Below, in pieces: positions 16,738 through 25,701 of a stretch of 64,000 bases of DNA. The notes below the pieces were generated by a model. That model was not told the origin of the DNA. It did no database searches and saw nothing but the letters and a program-made list of their open reading frames with translations. The DNA is taken from the NCBI RefSeq assembly GCF_007992495.1, contig NZ_BKAJ01000033.1:1-64000 (forward strand). The letters are read 5' to 3'. Numbering within the stretch: the first letter of the stretch is position 1; each line of letters opens with the position of its first letter. The DNA comes from Reyranella soli (GTDB taxonomy: Bacteria; Pseudomonadota; Alphaproteobacteria; Reyranellales; Reyranellaceae). The position numbers and the translations under genes are program-made.

Positions 16738-17448
16738 TCAATGGTTGCTCGACTCCACTTTTTCCAGTGTGAGTTCGATCGGCTTGCGAAGGTCGGCCGC
16801 CGTTATGGGGCGCGGTTCTGTCAGCTCGAACAAGGATCGGTGGGCGAGCACCAACCGCGCGGCAATGGCAAGCTTTCGATCTTCGAGCGACCAATCCTTG
16901 GGCAGGCGCAGCGTGAAGGGGATCGGAACCTGCCAGCCGCTGCGTACCACCTGTTCGGCAATGACCTGGGCGGTCGACGGCTTGCCGATGTCGAGCAGTT
17001 GCACGCGCAATTCGACGCCCTTCGGCAGCACCATTCTTTCCGGGTAGCTCGCTGAGCCAACAACAACTGTCGCCGGCGGCAGGGAGTCGCCAAGGTTGCG
17101 CATCAAGGGACTGGCGTGGAACATCAGCGCCTCGCCTCTGGCATCAAGCACACAGGTGAAGCGGAATGGTATCGAAGTGCCGTTACGCCGGTGAAATGCG
17201 CCCATACCGGTTACCGTAGTCGTTATCGGCTGCGTTCCTACCGACTCTTCGGTCCGCTCGATTGTAACCCAGGGAATGCCGTCGAGCGCGATCAGGCCAA
17301 AAGCGGCGTCGGACTGGCGTGTGTCGATGCCGACTTTGCCGGCACAACGCGAGATCGCCAACGAAGAGATGCCACCTTCGTCCCTGGCCAAAGCCGGAGC
17401 GGCAAGGCCAAAGGCCAGCAAGACAGTCGCAAGCTTGTGCAGGTACAT
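16738..17448 (-). CDS. Secreted YbaY-domain protein
   Basis: This is a 236-residue exported protein. Residues 1-22 are a signal peptide (LATVLLAFGLAAPALA, cleavage after ALA). The N-terminal half (to about 135) is a beta-rich domain with two conserved-looking cysteines. The C-terminal half matches the YbaY/YscW lipoprotein fold: VVVGSASYPERMVLPKGVEL, VQLLDIGKPS, VIAEQVV, VPIPFTLRLP. The start at 17448 follows GAGG. A perfect FixK box lies 74-87 bases upstream. Its function is unknown; YbaY-type proteins are envelope-associated. Confidence 0.75.
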   Translation of the reverse strand: MYLHKLATVLLAFGLAAPALARDEGGISSLAISRCAGKVGIDTRQSDAAFGLIALDGIPWVTIERTEESVGTQPITTTVTGMGAFHRRNGTSIPFRFTCVLDARGEALMFHASPLMRNLGDSLPPATVVVGSASYPERMVLPKGVELRVQLLDIGKPSTAQVIAEQVVRSGWQVPIPFTLRLPKDWSLEDRKLAIAARLVLAHRSLFELTEPRPITAADLRKPIELTLEKVESSNH

Positions 17449-17521
17449 GGCTGGACCTCGTCGCGCCAAGGTTTGCAGGCGTGATTCACTCGCAAATGAT
17501 GCCTTTGTCCGCGGGTCCGCG

Positions 17522-17535
17522 TTGACCTGAATCAA
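17522..17535. promoter_or_regulatory. FNR/FixK box TTGAC-CTGA-ATCAA
   Basis: This is an exact consensus match centred 80 bp upstream of the YbaY-domain gene (minus strand, start 17448). It is the fifth such box in 8.6 kb. Confidence 0.68.
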
Positions 17536-17662
17536 AGATGGACAGGAAATGCGTCGTCTTGTGCGCGTCCTCGCGAAGACACAGGGGCCGGTTGCCGAAA
17601 TCGCCGCACGACGAAAGCTACGCCGCTTCGCCAACGGCATCGCGAGATCTGTCCCTCTCTCT

Positions 17663-17676
17663 TTGACGTAGCTCAG
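17663..17676. promoter_or_regulatory. Weak FNR/FixK-like box TTGAC-GTAG-CTCAG
   Basis: The TTGA half-site is intact, but the second half is imperfect. It is centred 41.5 bp before the small gene at 17711. It is listed only because it lies in a cluster of better boxes. Confidence 0.25.
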
Positions 17677-17710
17677 GGCAGCCGGAGCAGACCGGCAGCA
17701 TCTAAGTCGT

Positions 17711-17947
17711 ATGTCCCATCGAATCTTGAGCGTGATTGTGGCTGTGGCCGTGGCCTCCTGCGCACGGGAGAAGGCGAACACGCCTCCCCGCACGACACCC
17801 AGCGACGAAGGCACATGCGTCACTTACGGGTTCGTGCCGGGAACCACGGGTTATACCAACTGCGTGCAGCGTGAGATGGACGCGCGCCGCAGCGGCAAGC
17901 TCGGCCCGAGCTATGATCAGAGGTTGATCGCGCCTCATCCGTCGTGA
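17711..17947 (+). CDS. Small lipoprotein-like hypothetical protein
   Basis: This is a 78-residue protein with a short hydrophobic N-terminus ending in VASCAR, a plausible lipobox. The conserved core CVTYGFVPGTTGYTNCVQRE carries two cysteines that may pair, a pattern common in small alphaproteobacterial envelope proteins of unknown function. The ribosome site is weak. It is transcribed divergently from the YbaY-domain gene. Confidence 0.6.
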   Translation: MSHRILSVIVAVAVASCAREKANTPPRTTPSDEGTCVTYGFVPGTTGYTNCVQREMDARRSGKLGPSYDQRLIAPHPS

Positions 17948-18178
17948 CCCTCTAGGCGCTTATGATCTGTCGGCACGGCTGGTGCGGGGTAGCATCTGAA
18001 TGACATGCGATGCACGTGTTCCGTGTAACGCATTGTACCGGACACCATCGCGCACCATATAAGGTTGGTCCGTCGCGTCTTGTTCCAGCCCGGTTGCATG
18101 CGGTCGCAACGTTCGAATTTTCGAAGGGTGTGCTGGCGCCCGTTTCGCGAACCGGCAACCATGGAGGGAATCTGGCGC

Positions 18179-18493
18179 ATGTCGATGCATTATCTTGGAG
18201 CTATGCGGGGGACCGGCAGGCTGGCCGGCTCGGACGGGCAGGCCTTCGGCCCGGCCGACTACGACGTGGACGGCTACCTCATGAACACTGGGAGGGTCGT
18301 GGCGTCTGGCGAGCTGCGTATGCCAGCCGAAGCGCTAACCCTTGCTTTCGGCCGCAACGATCTGCGCCTCTTTACCGAGGACTTAGGCGTGCTCACGGTT
18401 CGGTTCTCCGGCAAACGGCAGAATCCCAATGAGGAAGCAGCCCACATCGATGTCACTGAAGGTTTGCCGCCGGCGAAGAAATGGCGACACTGA
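18179..18493 (+). CDS. Hypothetical protein, 104 residues
   Basis: The product opens MSMHYLGAMRGTGRLAGSDG and contains DYDVDGYLMNTGRVVASGEL followed by a LRLFTEDLGVLTVRFS strand. It is beta-rich and lacks signals. Small proteins of this pattern occur widely in rhizobia, without known function. ATG 18179 is favoured by the product's start pattern. GGAGGG lies about 10 bases upstream, and an alternative ATG at 18161 cannot be excluded. Confidence 0.6.
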   Translation: MSMHYLGAMRGTGRLAGSDGQAFGPADYDVDGYLMNTGRVVASGELRMPAEALTLAFGRNDLRLFTEDLGVLTVRFSGKRQNPNEEAAHIDVTEGLPPAKKWRH

Positions 18494-18734
18494 ACCGTGC
18501 CGCCAGCCTGGGCAGTTAAAGTCCGAGGAAATGTTGCATAACCTTGCAAAGGGCACCTTGAGTGCCCATATTAAAGCTAGTCGATATACGGACTGATGAT
18601 TTGGCTGCGCCTTGAACCAATCGGCGCGCCGCCATCGACTTGCTCCCGAAACCAATGCGAATTCGACGGTTGGCCCTCTGCGCAAAACAGCAGGGCACGC
18701 ATATCTACAACTAAAAAGCGAAAGGGTTCTCCTC

Positions 18735-18947
18735 ATGTTTATGGGAACCGTGAAGTGGTTTAACTCGGCCAAGGGCTTCGGCTTCATTCAGCCGGATGAC
18801 GGCGGCAAGGACACATTTGTCCATATCAGCGCCGTGGAGCGCGCCGGCCTCAATAATCTGGCTGAAGGTCAGAAGATCCAGTTCGACGTCGTGTCGGACG
18901 AGCGCAGCGGCAAGACGTCGGCCGACAATCTAAAGACCGTCGGCTGA
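18735..18947 (+). CDS. cspA: Cold-shock protein
   Basis: This is a 70-residue CspA-family protein. Both RNA-binding motifs are intact (KGFGFIQPD as RNP1, DTFVHISAV as RNP2) and it begins [13 protein letters not shown]. It acts as an RNA chaperone in the cytoplasm. The 240-base gap upstream is available for a long leader of the cspA type, but I cannot define its structure. A terminator follows at 19016. It is the last gene of the stress island. Confidence 0.95.
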   Translation: MFMGTVKWFNSAKGFGFIQPDDGGKDTFVHISAVERAGLNNLAEGQKIQFDVVSDERSGKTSADNLKTVG

Positions 18948-19015
18948 TCTTCGGGTCGCCATTTCTTCTTTCCAGCCGACCACGGATGTACTGGCGGCTG
19001 GAGTGAGGATGCCAG

Positions 19016-19047
19016 GCCCCGCATTCCGAGAGGAGTGCGGGGCTTTG
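19016..19047 (+). terminator. Terminator after cspA
   Basis: A 12-bp stem (GCCCCGCATTCC with GGAGTGCGGGGC, one G-T pair), a 4-base loop and TTTGT follow, 68 bases after the cspA stop codon. Confidence 0.8.
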
Positions 19048-19442
19048 TCATTTCGAACTCTTGAGACGAGGCATGCACGCGCGTGCCGGTCCGTTCGCCT
19101 AGGGGGGCTTCCTGACGCAAAACGACGAACGGAAGCCAGAGTAATACGTCACTAGCCACGGACGGCACCAGTGACGCCTACAGCGACCCCATCGCGTCCG
19201 GGCCAGTCACCTCATGTTGGCGCGCTCACCGCGCGTCTCGGGGCCGGAAACATTGGACGTTCCGGTGTCTCACGTTTTGGGCCTGTTAGGGCACATCGTC
19301 CTGGCCGGCCGAGGTCGTGGCCGCGCGCGTGCGAACAGGCATCGAGCAGCGGAAAAAGCCGGCTGACTCGGTTAACAGCCAACGGTAACCTCCGCCGTCT
19401 CCCACAACCAGCCGATGGCTGGTCACCGTGCGGTGCGATGTC
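19048..19442. other. Non-coding stretch with blocks shared with 1640-2170
   Basis: No gene is seen. The blocks near 19067-19101, 19165-19200 and 19247-19270 repeat sequences at 1806-1842, 1655-1695 and 2140-2162, in a different order. The last block, GAAACATTGGACG-TCCGGTGTCT, differs from its partner at a single base in the core. The stretch separates the stress island from the ABC transporter operon. Confidence 0.5.
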
Positions 19443-20300
19443 ATGAGCATCGAAGTCAAGCTTGCCTTCGACGTGCTCGCCTTCATCTCGGTGATGGTGC
19501 TGATCGTGCTCGGGCTGGGGGTCATCGCCAGCATGATGGGCATCTTCAACTTCGCCCACGGCGAGTTCGTCCTTTTGGGCGCCTACACCGTCTACCTGTT
19601 CGAGAGTTTCGGGCTTTCCGCCTGGGCCGGCATCCTGGCGGCACCCGTCGTGCTGGCGCTGATCGGCCTGGTGCTGGAACGCCTGGTGATCCGCCGCTTC
19701 TACGCCGCGCCCATCATCGCCATGCTGGGCACCTATGCCATCGGCCTGGTCATCCGCGAGATCGTGCGCGGGCTGCTGGGCGGCCACTACAAGTCGATCT
19801 CCGAGCCGATCGCCGGCGTGTTCACCGTGTTCGGCGTCGATGTCTCGGCATGGCGCACCGTGATCGTGCTCACCACCGTCTGTATCGTCGCCGGCACCTG
19901 GCTGTTCCTCGCTCGCACCTCAGTCGGCCTGCAAGTCCGCGGCTCGCTCGAGAATCCCAACCTCGCGCGCGCCTGCGGGATCTCGACCACCAGGCTCTAC
20001 GCCTTCACCTTCGCCTTTGGCGCAGCACTTGCCGGCCTCGCCGGCGCGCTGATCGTTCCGCTCTACCAGCTCTCCGCCGACATCGGCACGCGCTTCCTGG
20101 TGCAGGCCTTCCTGTCGGTGATGCTGGGCGGCGTCGGCACCTTCGAAGGACCGGTGCTGGGCGCCGCCGCCGTCGGCGGCATGGCCGCCGGCCTGCCGTG
20201 GATCGTCATCCCGGTGCTGGCCGATCCGCTGGTGTTCGTCATCGCTCTGATCATCGTGAAGCTGCGTCCACAAGGGTTCATCACTCAGGGGAGGCTTTGA
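19443..20300 (+). CDS. livH: Branched-chain amino acid/amide-type ABC transporter permease (LivH-like)
   Basis: This is a 285-residue inner-membrane permease with about eight hydrophobic segments. The hallmark GIFNFAHGEFVLLGAY near residue 33 and the cytoplasmic coupling loop RGSLENPNLARACGIS are LivH features. It is the first gene of a five-gene transporter plus amidase operon. The start at 19443 was chosen over upstream in-frame codons because it lies nearest the conserved N-terminus. The downstream amidase suggests amides or amide-like compounds as the cargo. Confidence 0.92.
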   Translation: MSIEVKLAFDVLAFISVMVLIVLGLGVIASMMGIFNFAHGEFVLLGAYTVYLFESFGLSAWAGILAAPVVLALIGLVLERLVIRRFYAAPIIAMLGTYAIGLVIREIVRGLLGGHYKSISEPIAGVFTVFGVDVSAWRTVIVLTTVCIVAGTWLFLARTSVGLQVRGSLENPNLARACGISTTRLYAFTFAFGAALAGLAGALIVPLYQLSADIGTRFLVQAFLSVMLGGVGTFEGPVLGAAAVGGMAAGLPWIVIPVLADPLVFVIALIIVKLRPQGFITQGRL

Positions 20301-20301
20301 C

Positions 20302-21567
20302 ATGACTGACGACCAATCGCATCGCCCTCATCATCCTGTTCCGGGCCGACCCAGCGGCCTTGGCCGCCGCCGCCTGATCGGTACCAGCGCACTGAGTGCC
20401 GCCGGCTGGATCGCGGGCGGCGGCGGCTGGATGCTGGCGCCCAAGCGCGCCAGCGCCGCCGATCCCATCAAGATGGGCATCGCCACCGACATCACCGGCG
20501 CGATCGCGCCGGGTGGCAATGCCAACTGGCAGGTGGCGCAGTTCACCGTCGAGCAGATCAACAAGGCGGGCGGCATCGCCGGCCGCCAGATCGAGCTCTT
20601 CCTCGAGGACACCGCGTCCGATCCCAAGGTCGCCGTCGGCAACGTCCGCAAGCTCATCCAGGAGCGCAAGTGCAACGTCGTGCTGGGTGGCATCACCTCG
20701 GCGATGCGCCAGGCGATCAAGGACCCGATCGTCAATCGCGGCCGCACGCTCTACATCTATCCGCAGCTCTACGAAGGGCAGGAATGCACCAAACACCTCT
20801 ACTGCACCGGCCCGACGCCGGCGCAGCAGTGCGACAAGCTCATTCCCTACCTGATCAAGACCGTCGGCAAGAAGCGCTTCGCCATGCCGTCGGCCAACTA
20901 CGTCTGGCCGCAGCTCCTGAACAAGTATGCCCGCAAGGTCATCGAGGCCAACGGCGGCGAGGTCGTGTTCGAGGAATACTACCCGCTCGACCAGGCGGAG
21001 TATTCGGCGACCATCGGCAAGATCCGCGACGGCAAGGTCGACTGCGTGTTCAACACGGTGATCCCGCCCGGCCTGCAGCCGTTCGTGAAGCAGCTCTACG
21101 AATCGGGCTTCCAGAAGAACGGCGGTGTGCTGTCCTGCGTCTACTACGACGAGAACCTGCTGAACTATCATCCCGCCCAGGAGATGGAGGGACTCTACAG
21201 TTGCCTTGACTACTTCCTGTCGGTCGACGATCCGTTCAGCAAGCAGCTCCAGGCCGACTACGCCAAGAAGTTCCCCGATACCAAGTATCCGTTCACCGCC
21301 GGCTCCGCCTCGACCGGCATGTATCGCGGCATCAAGTTCTATGAAGCCGCGGTCAAGGCGACCAACGGCGATCTCTCGCGCGACGCGGTGTCGGCGGCCA
21401 TGGACAAGGGCAAGATCGAGCAGGGGCCGGGCGGCGGCGCCGAGATGGTGCCGGGCAAGATGCACTGCAAGATGAACATGTACGTTGCCCAGTGCAAAGT
21501 CGACGCCGGCAAGACGCGCTACGACGTGATCGAAAGCCAAAAGATGGTCGATCCGAAGGAATGTTGA
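20302..21567 (+). CDS. ABC transporter substrate-binding protein, AmiC/urea type
   Basis: This is a 421-residue type I periplasmic binding protein. A Tat-like signal is present (GRRRLIGTSALSAAGW, then ASAA cleavage). The mature part matches the amide/urea subgroup (IKMGIATDITGAIAPGGNAN; INKAGGIAGRQIELFLEDTA). It lies one base after the livH stop. Family relatives bind short amides, urea or branched amino acids. The amidase at the operon end favours amides. Confidence 0.9.
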   Translation: MTDDQSHRPHHPVPGRPSGLGRRRLIGTSALSAAGWIAGGGGWMLAPKRASAADPIKMGIATDITGAIAPGGNANWQVAQFTVEQINKAGGIAGRQIELFLEDTASDPKVAVGNVRKLIQERKCNVVLGGITSAMRQAIKDPIVNRGRTLYIYPQLYEGQECTKHLYCTGPTPAQQCDKLIPYLIKTVGKKRFAMPSANYVWPQLLNKYARKVIEANGGEVVFEEYYPLDQAEYSATIGKIRDGKVDCVFNTVIPPGLQPFVKQLYESGFQKNGGVLSCVYYDENLLNYHPAQEMEGLYSCLDYFLSVDDPFSKQLQADYAKKFPDTKYPFTAGSASTGMYRGIKFYEAAVKATNGDLSRDAVSAAMDKGKIEQGPGGGAEMVPGKMHCKMNMYVAQCKVDAGKTRYDVIESQKMVDPKEC

Positions 21568-22610
21568 GCGAAGCCGGCACCGCGGTGACCGCACAGCAGG
21601 CGGGACGCGCGCGTCGTCCTGCCCGCCGCCTGCTGCCCTGGGTCGAGGGAGGGACGCTGCTCGTGGCGCTGGTCGCTCCCTTTGCGCTCAGCGAACGCAC
21701 CGACCTCGTCACGCTCGCCACCAACGTGATGATCCTGTCGCTGCTCGCCATCAGCTTCGACCTGTGCTGGGGCCTGTCTGGCATCATGAGCTTCGGCCAG
21801 GCGCTGTTCTTCGGCGTCGCGGGCTACGTCATCGCCCTGGTCGGCCGCGATCTCGAGTTCAGCCAGCTGTGGGCGACGCTGCCGCTGGCCATGCTGGTCG
21901 GCCTGCTGCTGGCCGGGCTTTTCGCCGCCTTCCTGCTGCTCGGCCGCAAGGCACCGACCACCATCTTCGTGGCGCTGGGCACGCTCACCGGCTCCTACGC
22001 CGCCGAGCGGCTGGTCTCGGGCTGGCAGTATGTCGGCGCCGGCAACGGCCTTTCCGCGGTGAAGCTGCTGCAGCTCGGCGGCTACGAGTTCGTCGAGGGC
22101 GCTGCGTTCTATTTTTTAGCCCTGATCGTCCTGGTCCTGATTTATCTCGGTTCGCGGTTCATAAAACGGTCGCAGCTCGGCCTCGTGTTGGCCGGCATGC
22201 GCCAGAACGAGGAGCGGCTGGCTTTCTTCGGGTACCGCGTACAACTCTTCAAGGCGCTGGTGTTCTCGCTCGCCGGCATGGTCGCGGGCCTGGGCGGCGC
22301 GCTCTACAGCTACCACCAGGGCTTCATCGGCCCCGGCAACATGGGTCCCGGCCTGTCGACGACGGCTGTCATCTACTGCCTGTTCGGTGGCTCGGGCACC
22401 TTGATCGGTCCCGTGCTTGGCACCGTTGCGGTCGAGGTGCTGACCTACGTGCTGGCCGACATCGACGCCATCAAGCGCATCTGGCCGGTCATCCTCGGCC
22501 TGGTGCTTTTAGCCGTGGTGATGTTCCAGCCGAAGGGTTTCCTTGGTTTGCTCGTCTCCGATCGCGAGCGCATCGGCTCGTATGGCCGGCGCCGATCCGG
22601 TGGGAGCTGA
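21561..22610 (+). CDS. livM: ABC transporter permease (LivM-like)
   Basis: This is a 349-residue second permease. The conserved GLSGIMSFGQALFFGVAGY segment and the EERLAFFGYRVQLFK coupling loop are LivM features, and about nine hydrophobic segments are seen. The start ATG overlaps the end of the binding-protein gene by 7 bases; a TTG one codon later has better ribosome-site spacing. It works as a heterodimer with the LivH-like permease. Confidence 0.9.
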   Translation: MLSEAGTAVTAQQAGRARRPARRLLPWVEGGTLLVALVAPFALSERTDLVTLATNVMILSLLAISFDLCWGLSGIMSFGQALFFGVAGYVIALVGRDLEFSQLWATLPLAMLVGLLLAGLFAAFLLLGRKAPTTIFVALGTLTGSYAAERLVSGWQYVGAGNGLSAVKLLQLGGYEFVEGAAFYFLALIVLVLIYLGSRFIKRSQLGLVLAGMRQNEERLAFFGYRVQLFKALVFSLAGMVAGLGGALYSYHQGFIGPGNMGPGLSTTAVIYCLFGGSGTLIGPVLGTVAVEVLTYVLADIDAIKRIWPVILGLVLLAVVMFQPKGFLGLLVSDRERIGSYGRRRSGGS

Positions 22611-22612
22611 TC

Positions 22613-23347
22613 ATGGCGCTCCTGCAGATCCGCGGCGTCAGCAAGTCGTTCCGCACGTTGCGGGCGTTGGAGAGCGTCGATGTCGACGTGCAGGCCGGCA
22701 CGTTCCACGGCCTGATCGGGCCCAACGGGTCGGGCAAGAGCACGCTGTTGAAGGCGATCGCCGGCGCCCATTTCGCCGACGGCGGCACCATCGTGTTCGA
22801 CGGCCACGACATCACGCGCGCCACGCCCTACGAGCGCGCCCGTCTGGGCCTCAGCCTGAAATTCCAGATCACTGCGGTCCTGCCCGAGCTCTCGGTCTAC
22901 GACAATGTCCTGCTGGCCATCCAATCGGGCGAGAGCCTGATGCGCCTGCTGCTGTCCTCGTCGCGCCGCGCCCTCGACGGCGAGGTCACGGCGCTGCTTG
23001 AGCGCTTCCGCCTGATCGACCGCGCCGACGATCTCGCCGCCGAGCTCAGCCACGGCCAGCAGCAGTGGCTGGAGATCGCCATGGCGCTGGCGCTCAGGCC
23101 CAAGCTGCTGCTGCTCGACGAGCCGACCGGCGGCATGAGCCCGGAGGAGAGGCGGGTGACCGGCACCTTGCTGGCGCCGATCAAGGCGCACTGCACCCTG
23201 ATCATCGTCGAGCACGACCTGCATTTCATCCGCGACATCTGCGATCACCTGACGGTGCTCGACCAGGGCCGCGTGCTGGACCACGGCGACGTCGAGACCA
23301 TCCAGCGCTCGCCCAAGGTCCAGCAGGTGTTCACCACCCGTGTCTGA
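22613..23347 (+). CDS. livG: ABC transporter ATP-binding protein (LivG-like)
   Basis: This is a 244-residue ATPase. Walker A is GPNGSGKST, the signature is LSHGQQQWLE (Q-loop ahead of it), Walker B is LLLLDEPTGGMS, and the switch histidine is in VEHDLHFI. GGGAG lies 7 bases before ATG 22613. The LSHGQQQWLEI signature is typical of the urea/amide subgroup, consistent with the binding protein. Confidence 0.93.
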   Translation: MALLQIRGVSKSFRTLRALESVDVDVQAGTFHGLIGPNGSGKSTLLKAIAGAHFADGGTIVFDGHDITRATPYERARLGLSLKFQITAVLPELSVYDNVLLAIQSGESLMRLLLSSSRRALDGEVTALLERFRLIDRADDLAAELSHGQQQWLEIAMALALRPKLLLLDEPTGGMSPEERRVTGTLLAPIKAHCTLIIVEHDLHFIRDICDHLTVLDQGRVLDHGDVETIQRSPKVQQVFTTRV

Positions 23348-24041
23348 CGCAGCCTTCCTCGACGTCGCCGGCCTGAGCGCAGGCTACGGCCGCAGCCAGG
23401 CGCTCTTTGCCGTCTCGCTGAAGGTGCCGGCGCGCGGCGCCGTCGCGGTGCTGGGCCGCAACGGCGCCGGCAAGTCGACCTTGTTGAAGGCCCTGTTCGG
23501 CGAGCTGCCGCCGATGGCGGGCACCATCCATCTCGACGGCGCCGCGGTCGAAGGCGAACGCGCCGAGCAGCGCGTGCGGCGCGGCATCGGCTACGTGCCG
23601 CAGGAGCATGCCATCTTCACCAAGCTCACGGTGCGCGAGAACCTTCTGCTGGGCTGCGTCCGCCAGCCCGACCGCTCGGGCATGGACTACGTGCTCGATT
23701 TCTTTCCCAAGCTGGCCCAGCGCCTGCAGCAGACCGCCGGCACCTTGTCGGGCGGCGAGCGCAAGATGCTCGCCATCGGCCGTGCCGTGCTCGGGCGGCC
23801 GCGGCTCCTGATGCTGGACGAGCCGACCGAGGGCGTCTGGGTCGGGGTGATCGAGGAGATCGCCGGGCGCCTGAAGCAGCTGTCACGGGAGATGGCGCTG
23901 ATCCTCGTCGAGCAGCACATCGAGCTCGCCCTCGAGGTCGCGAGCCACGCCTATGTCATGGACCGCGGGCACGTTGCGCTCGAAGGTCCCGCCGCGTCGG
24001 TCCGCAGCGATCCGCGGCTGATGCACCACCTTGCACCTTGA
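23340..24041 (+). CDS. livF: ABC transporter ATP-binding protein (LivF-like)
   Basis: This is a 233-residue ATPase. Walker A is GRNGAGKST, the signature is LSGGERKML, Walker B is LLMLDEPTEG and the switch is VEQHIELAL. It starts with GTG 23340, overlapping livG by 8 bases. RGIGYVPQEHAIFTKLTVREN is the LivF-type Q-loop region (in two parts). It pairs with the LivG-like ATPase. Confidence 0.93.
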   Translation: MSDAAFLDVAGLSAGYGRSQALFAVSLKVPARGAVAVLGRNGAGKSTLLKALFGELPPMAGTIHLDGAAVEGERAEQRVRRGIGYVPQEHAIFTKLTVRENLLLGCVRQPDRSGMDYVLDFFPKLAQRLQQTAGTLSGGERKMLAIGRAVLGRPRLLMLDEPTEGVWVGVIEEIAGRLKQLSREMALILVEQHIELALEVASHAYVMDRGHVALEGPAASVRSDPRLMHHLAP

Positions 24042-24063
24042 TTCCAACGAAGGAGGAGACCCC

Positions 24064-25576
24064 ATGGCCGTTCAAGTCCCCACCGAAGAGCAGTTGCGCG
24101 AAGTCGCGGCCGATGTCGGCCTGTCGCTGACCCAGGCGGACGTGAAATCCTTCATCGAGCTGATGCGGGGGAGCGTGGCGGCCTACAACGTCGTCGATGC
24201 CATGCCCGACAACCTGCCGCGGGTGAAGTATCCGCGCACGCCGGGCTATCGCCCGACCGGGGACGAGAACAAGCACAATGCCTGGTACGTCAAGACCACG
24301 GTCGAGGGCGCCTCCCGCGGCAAGCTCAAGGGCAAGACCGTCGTCTTGAAGGACAACATCATGCTGGCCGGCGTGCCGATGATGAACGGGGCGGCGACGC
24401 TCGAAGGCTATGTGCCCGACATCGACGCCACGGTCGTGACCCGCATCCTCGATGCCGGCGGCACGATCGTCGGCAAGGCGCATTGCGAGAATTTCTGCCT
24501 GTCCGGCGGCAGCCACACCAACGCGACCGGCGCGGTGCACAATCCGCACAAGATGGGCTACTCGGCCGGCGGCTCCTCGTCAGGCAGCCGTGCTGGTGGC
24601 GCTGGGCGAGGCCGACATGGCGCTGGGCGGCGACCAGGGTGGCTCGATCCGCATGCCCGCGTCGTTCTCCGGCATCTACGGCATGAAGCCGACACACGGC
24701 CTGGTGCCCTACACCGGCATCATGCCGATCGAGATTTATGTCGATCACACCGGCCCGATGACGGCGAGCGTCGCCGACAATGCGTTGCTGCTGGAAGTGC
24801 TGGCAGGTCCCGACGGCTACGATTCGCGGCAGATCAACGTCAAGACTCATCCCTACACCAAGGCGCTGCAGGGCGACATCAAGGGCCTTAAGATCGGCCT
24901 GGTGACGGAAGGTTTCGCCCAGGCCAACGCCGAGAAGGACGTCAACGCCAAGGTCAAGGCGGCGGGCAAGAAGCTCGAGGCGCTAGGCGCCACGGTGGGC
25001 GAGGTCTCGATCCCCATGCACATGGTGGCGCCGGCGCTGTGGATGCCGATCGGCACCGAAGGCCTGACCCAGACCATGATGTGGGGCGACGGTTATGGCG
25101 TCAGCCGGCCCGATCTCTACGTCACCAGCCTGATGGACTTCCATCGCAACTGGCGCAACCGCGCCAACGAGATGTCGGAGACCACCAAGCTCTTCACCAT
25201 GTTCGGCACCTACATCCGCCGCTACTACGGCAGCCGCTATTACGGCAAGGCGATGAACCAGACGCGGGTCCTGACCGCCGCCTACGATCAGGCGCTGGGC
25301 GAGTACGACCTGCTGATGATGCCGACGACGCCGATCAAGGCGACCGAGCTGCCGCCAGTCGACGCGCCGCGCGAGCTCTATGTCGAGCGCGCGCTCAACA
25401 TGATCTCCAACACCGCGCCGTTCGATATCACCCACCATCCGGCGATGGCCGTGCCCTGCGGCATGTCCGACGGCCTGCCGGTGTCGCTGATGCTGGTCGG
25501 CAAGCACTTCGACGAGCCGACGATCTACAAGGCGGCCTTCGCCTATGAGCAGGCGGGGGACTGGAAGAAGATGTAG
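24064..25576 (+). pseudogene. Amidase (amidase-signature family) with a frameshift
   Basis: The start ATG 24064 has AGGAGGAG upstream. The first frame encodes residues 1-175, including the catalytic lysine (VVLKDNIMLAG) and the cis-serine loop GGSSSGS. At 24588-24590 the frame shifts. The second frame continues at once with AVLVALGEADMALGGDQGGS, holding the nucleophilic serine, through to a normal family C-terminus at 25576. Loss of two bases between GGCAGC and CGTG would explain it. The intact protein (about 504 residues) resembles nitrile-hydratase-associated amidases of Rhodococcus type, hydrolysing amides to acids and ammonia. It is the last gene of the transporter operon. Confidence 0.85.
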
Positions 25577-25611
25577 GCGGCAAGTCGACGAAGCATGAAG
25601 CGATTCCCCAT

Positions 25612-25665
25612 CCCTTCATGTTCCTCTCCCCCTAGGGGCCCTAGCGGGGGGAGAGGAGCATGAGG
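25612..25665. repeat. Palindrome of the CCTCTCCCC/GGGGAGAGG type
   Basis: CATGTTCCTCTCCCCCTA and its complement around AGCGGGGGGAGAGGAGCATG form long imperfect arms about a GGGGCCC centre. It lies between the amidase and a convergent gene and may terminate both. A G-C rich composition without a T tract argues against a simple intrinsic terminator. Confidence 0.6.
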
Positions 25666-25701
25666 GTGGACGAAAATCATGTCGCTTCGCCAGCTCGGGC
25701 C

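Noticed and set aside
20281..21594. A 437-codon minus-strand frame
   Set aside because: It is antisense to the amide-type binding protein, whose signal peptide and family motifs are clear.
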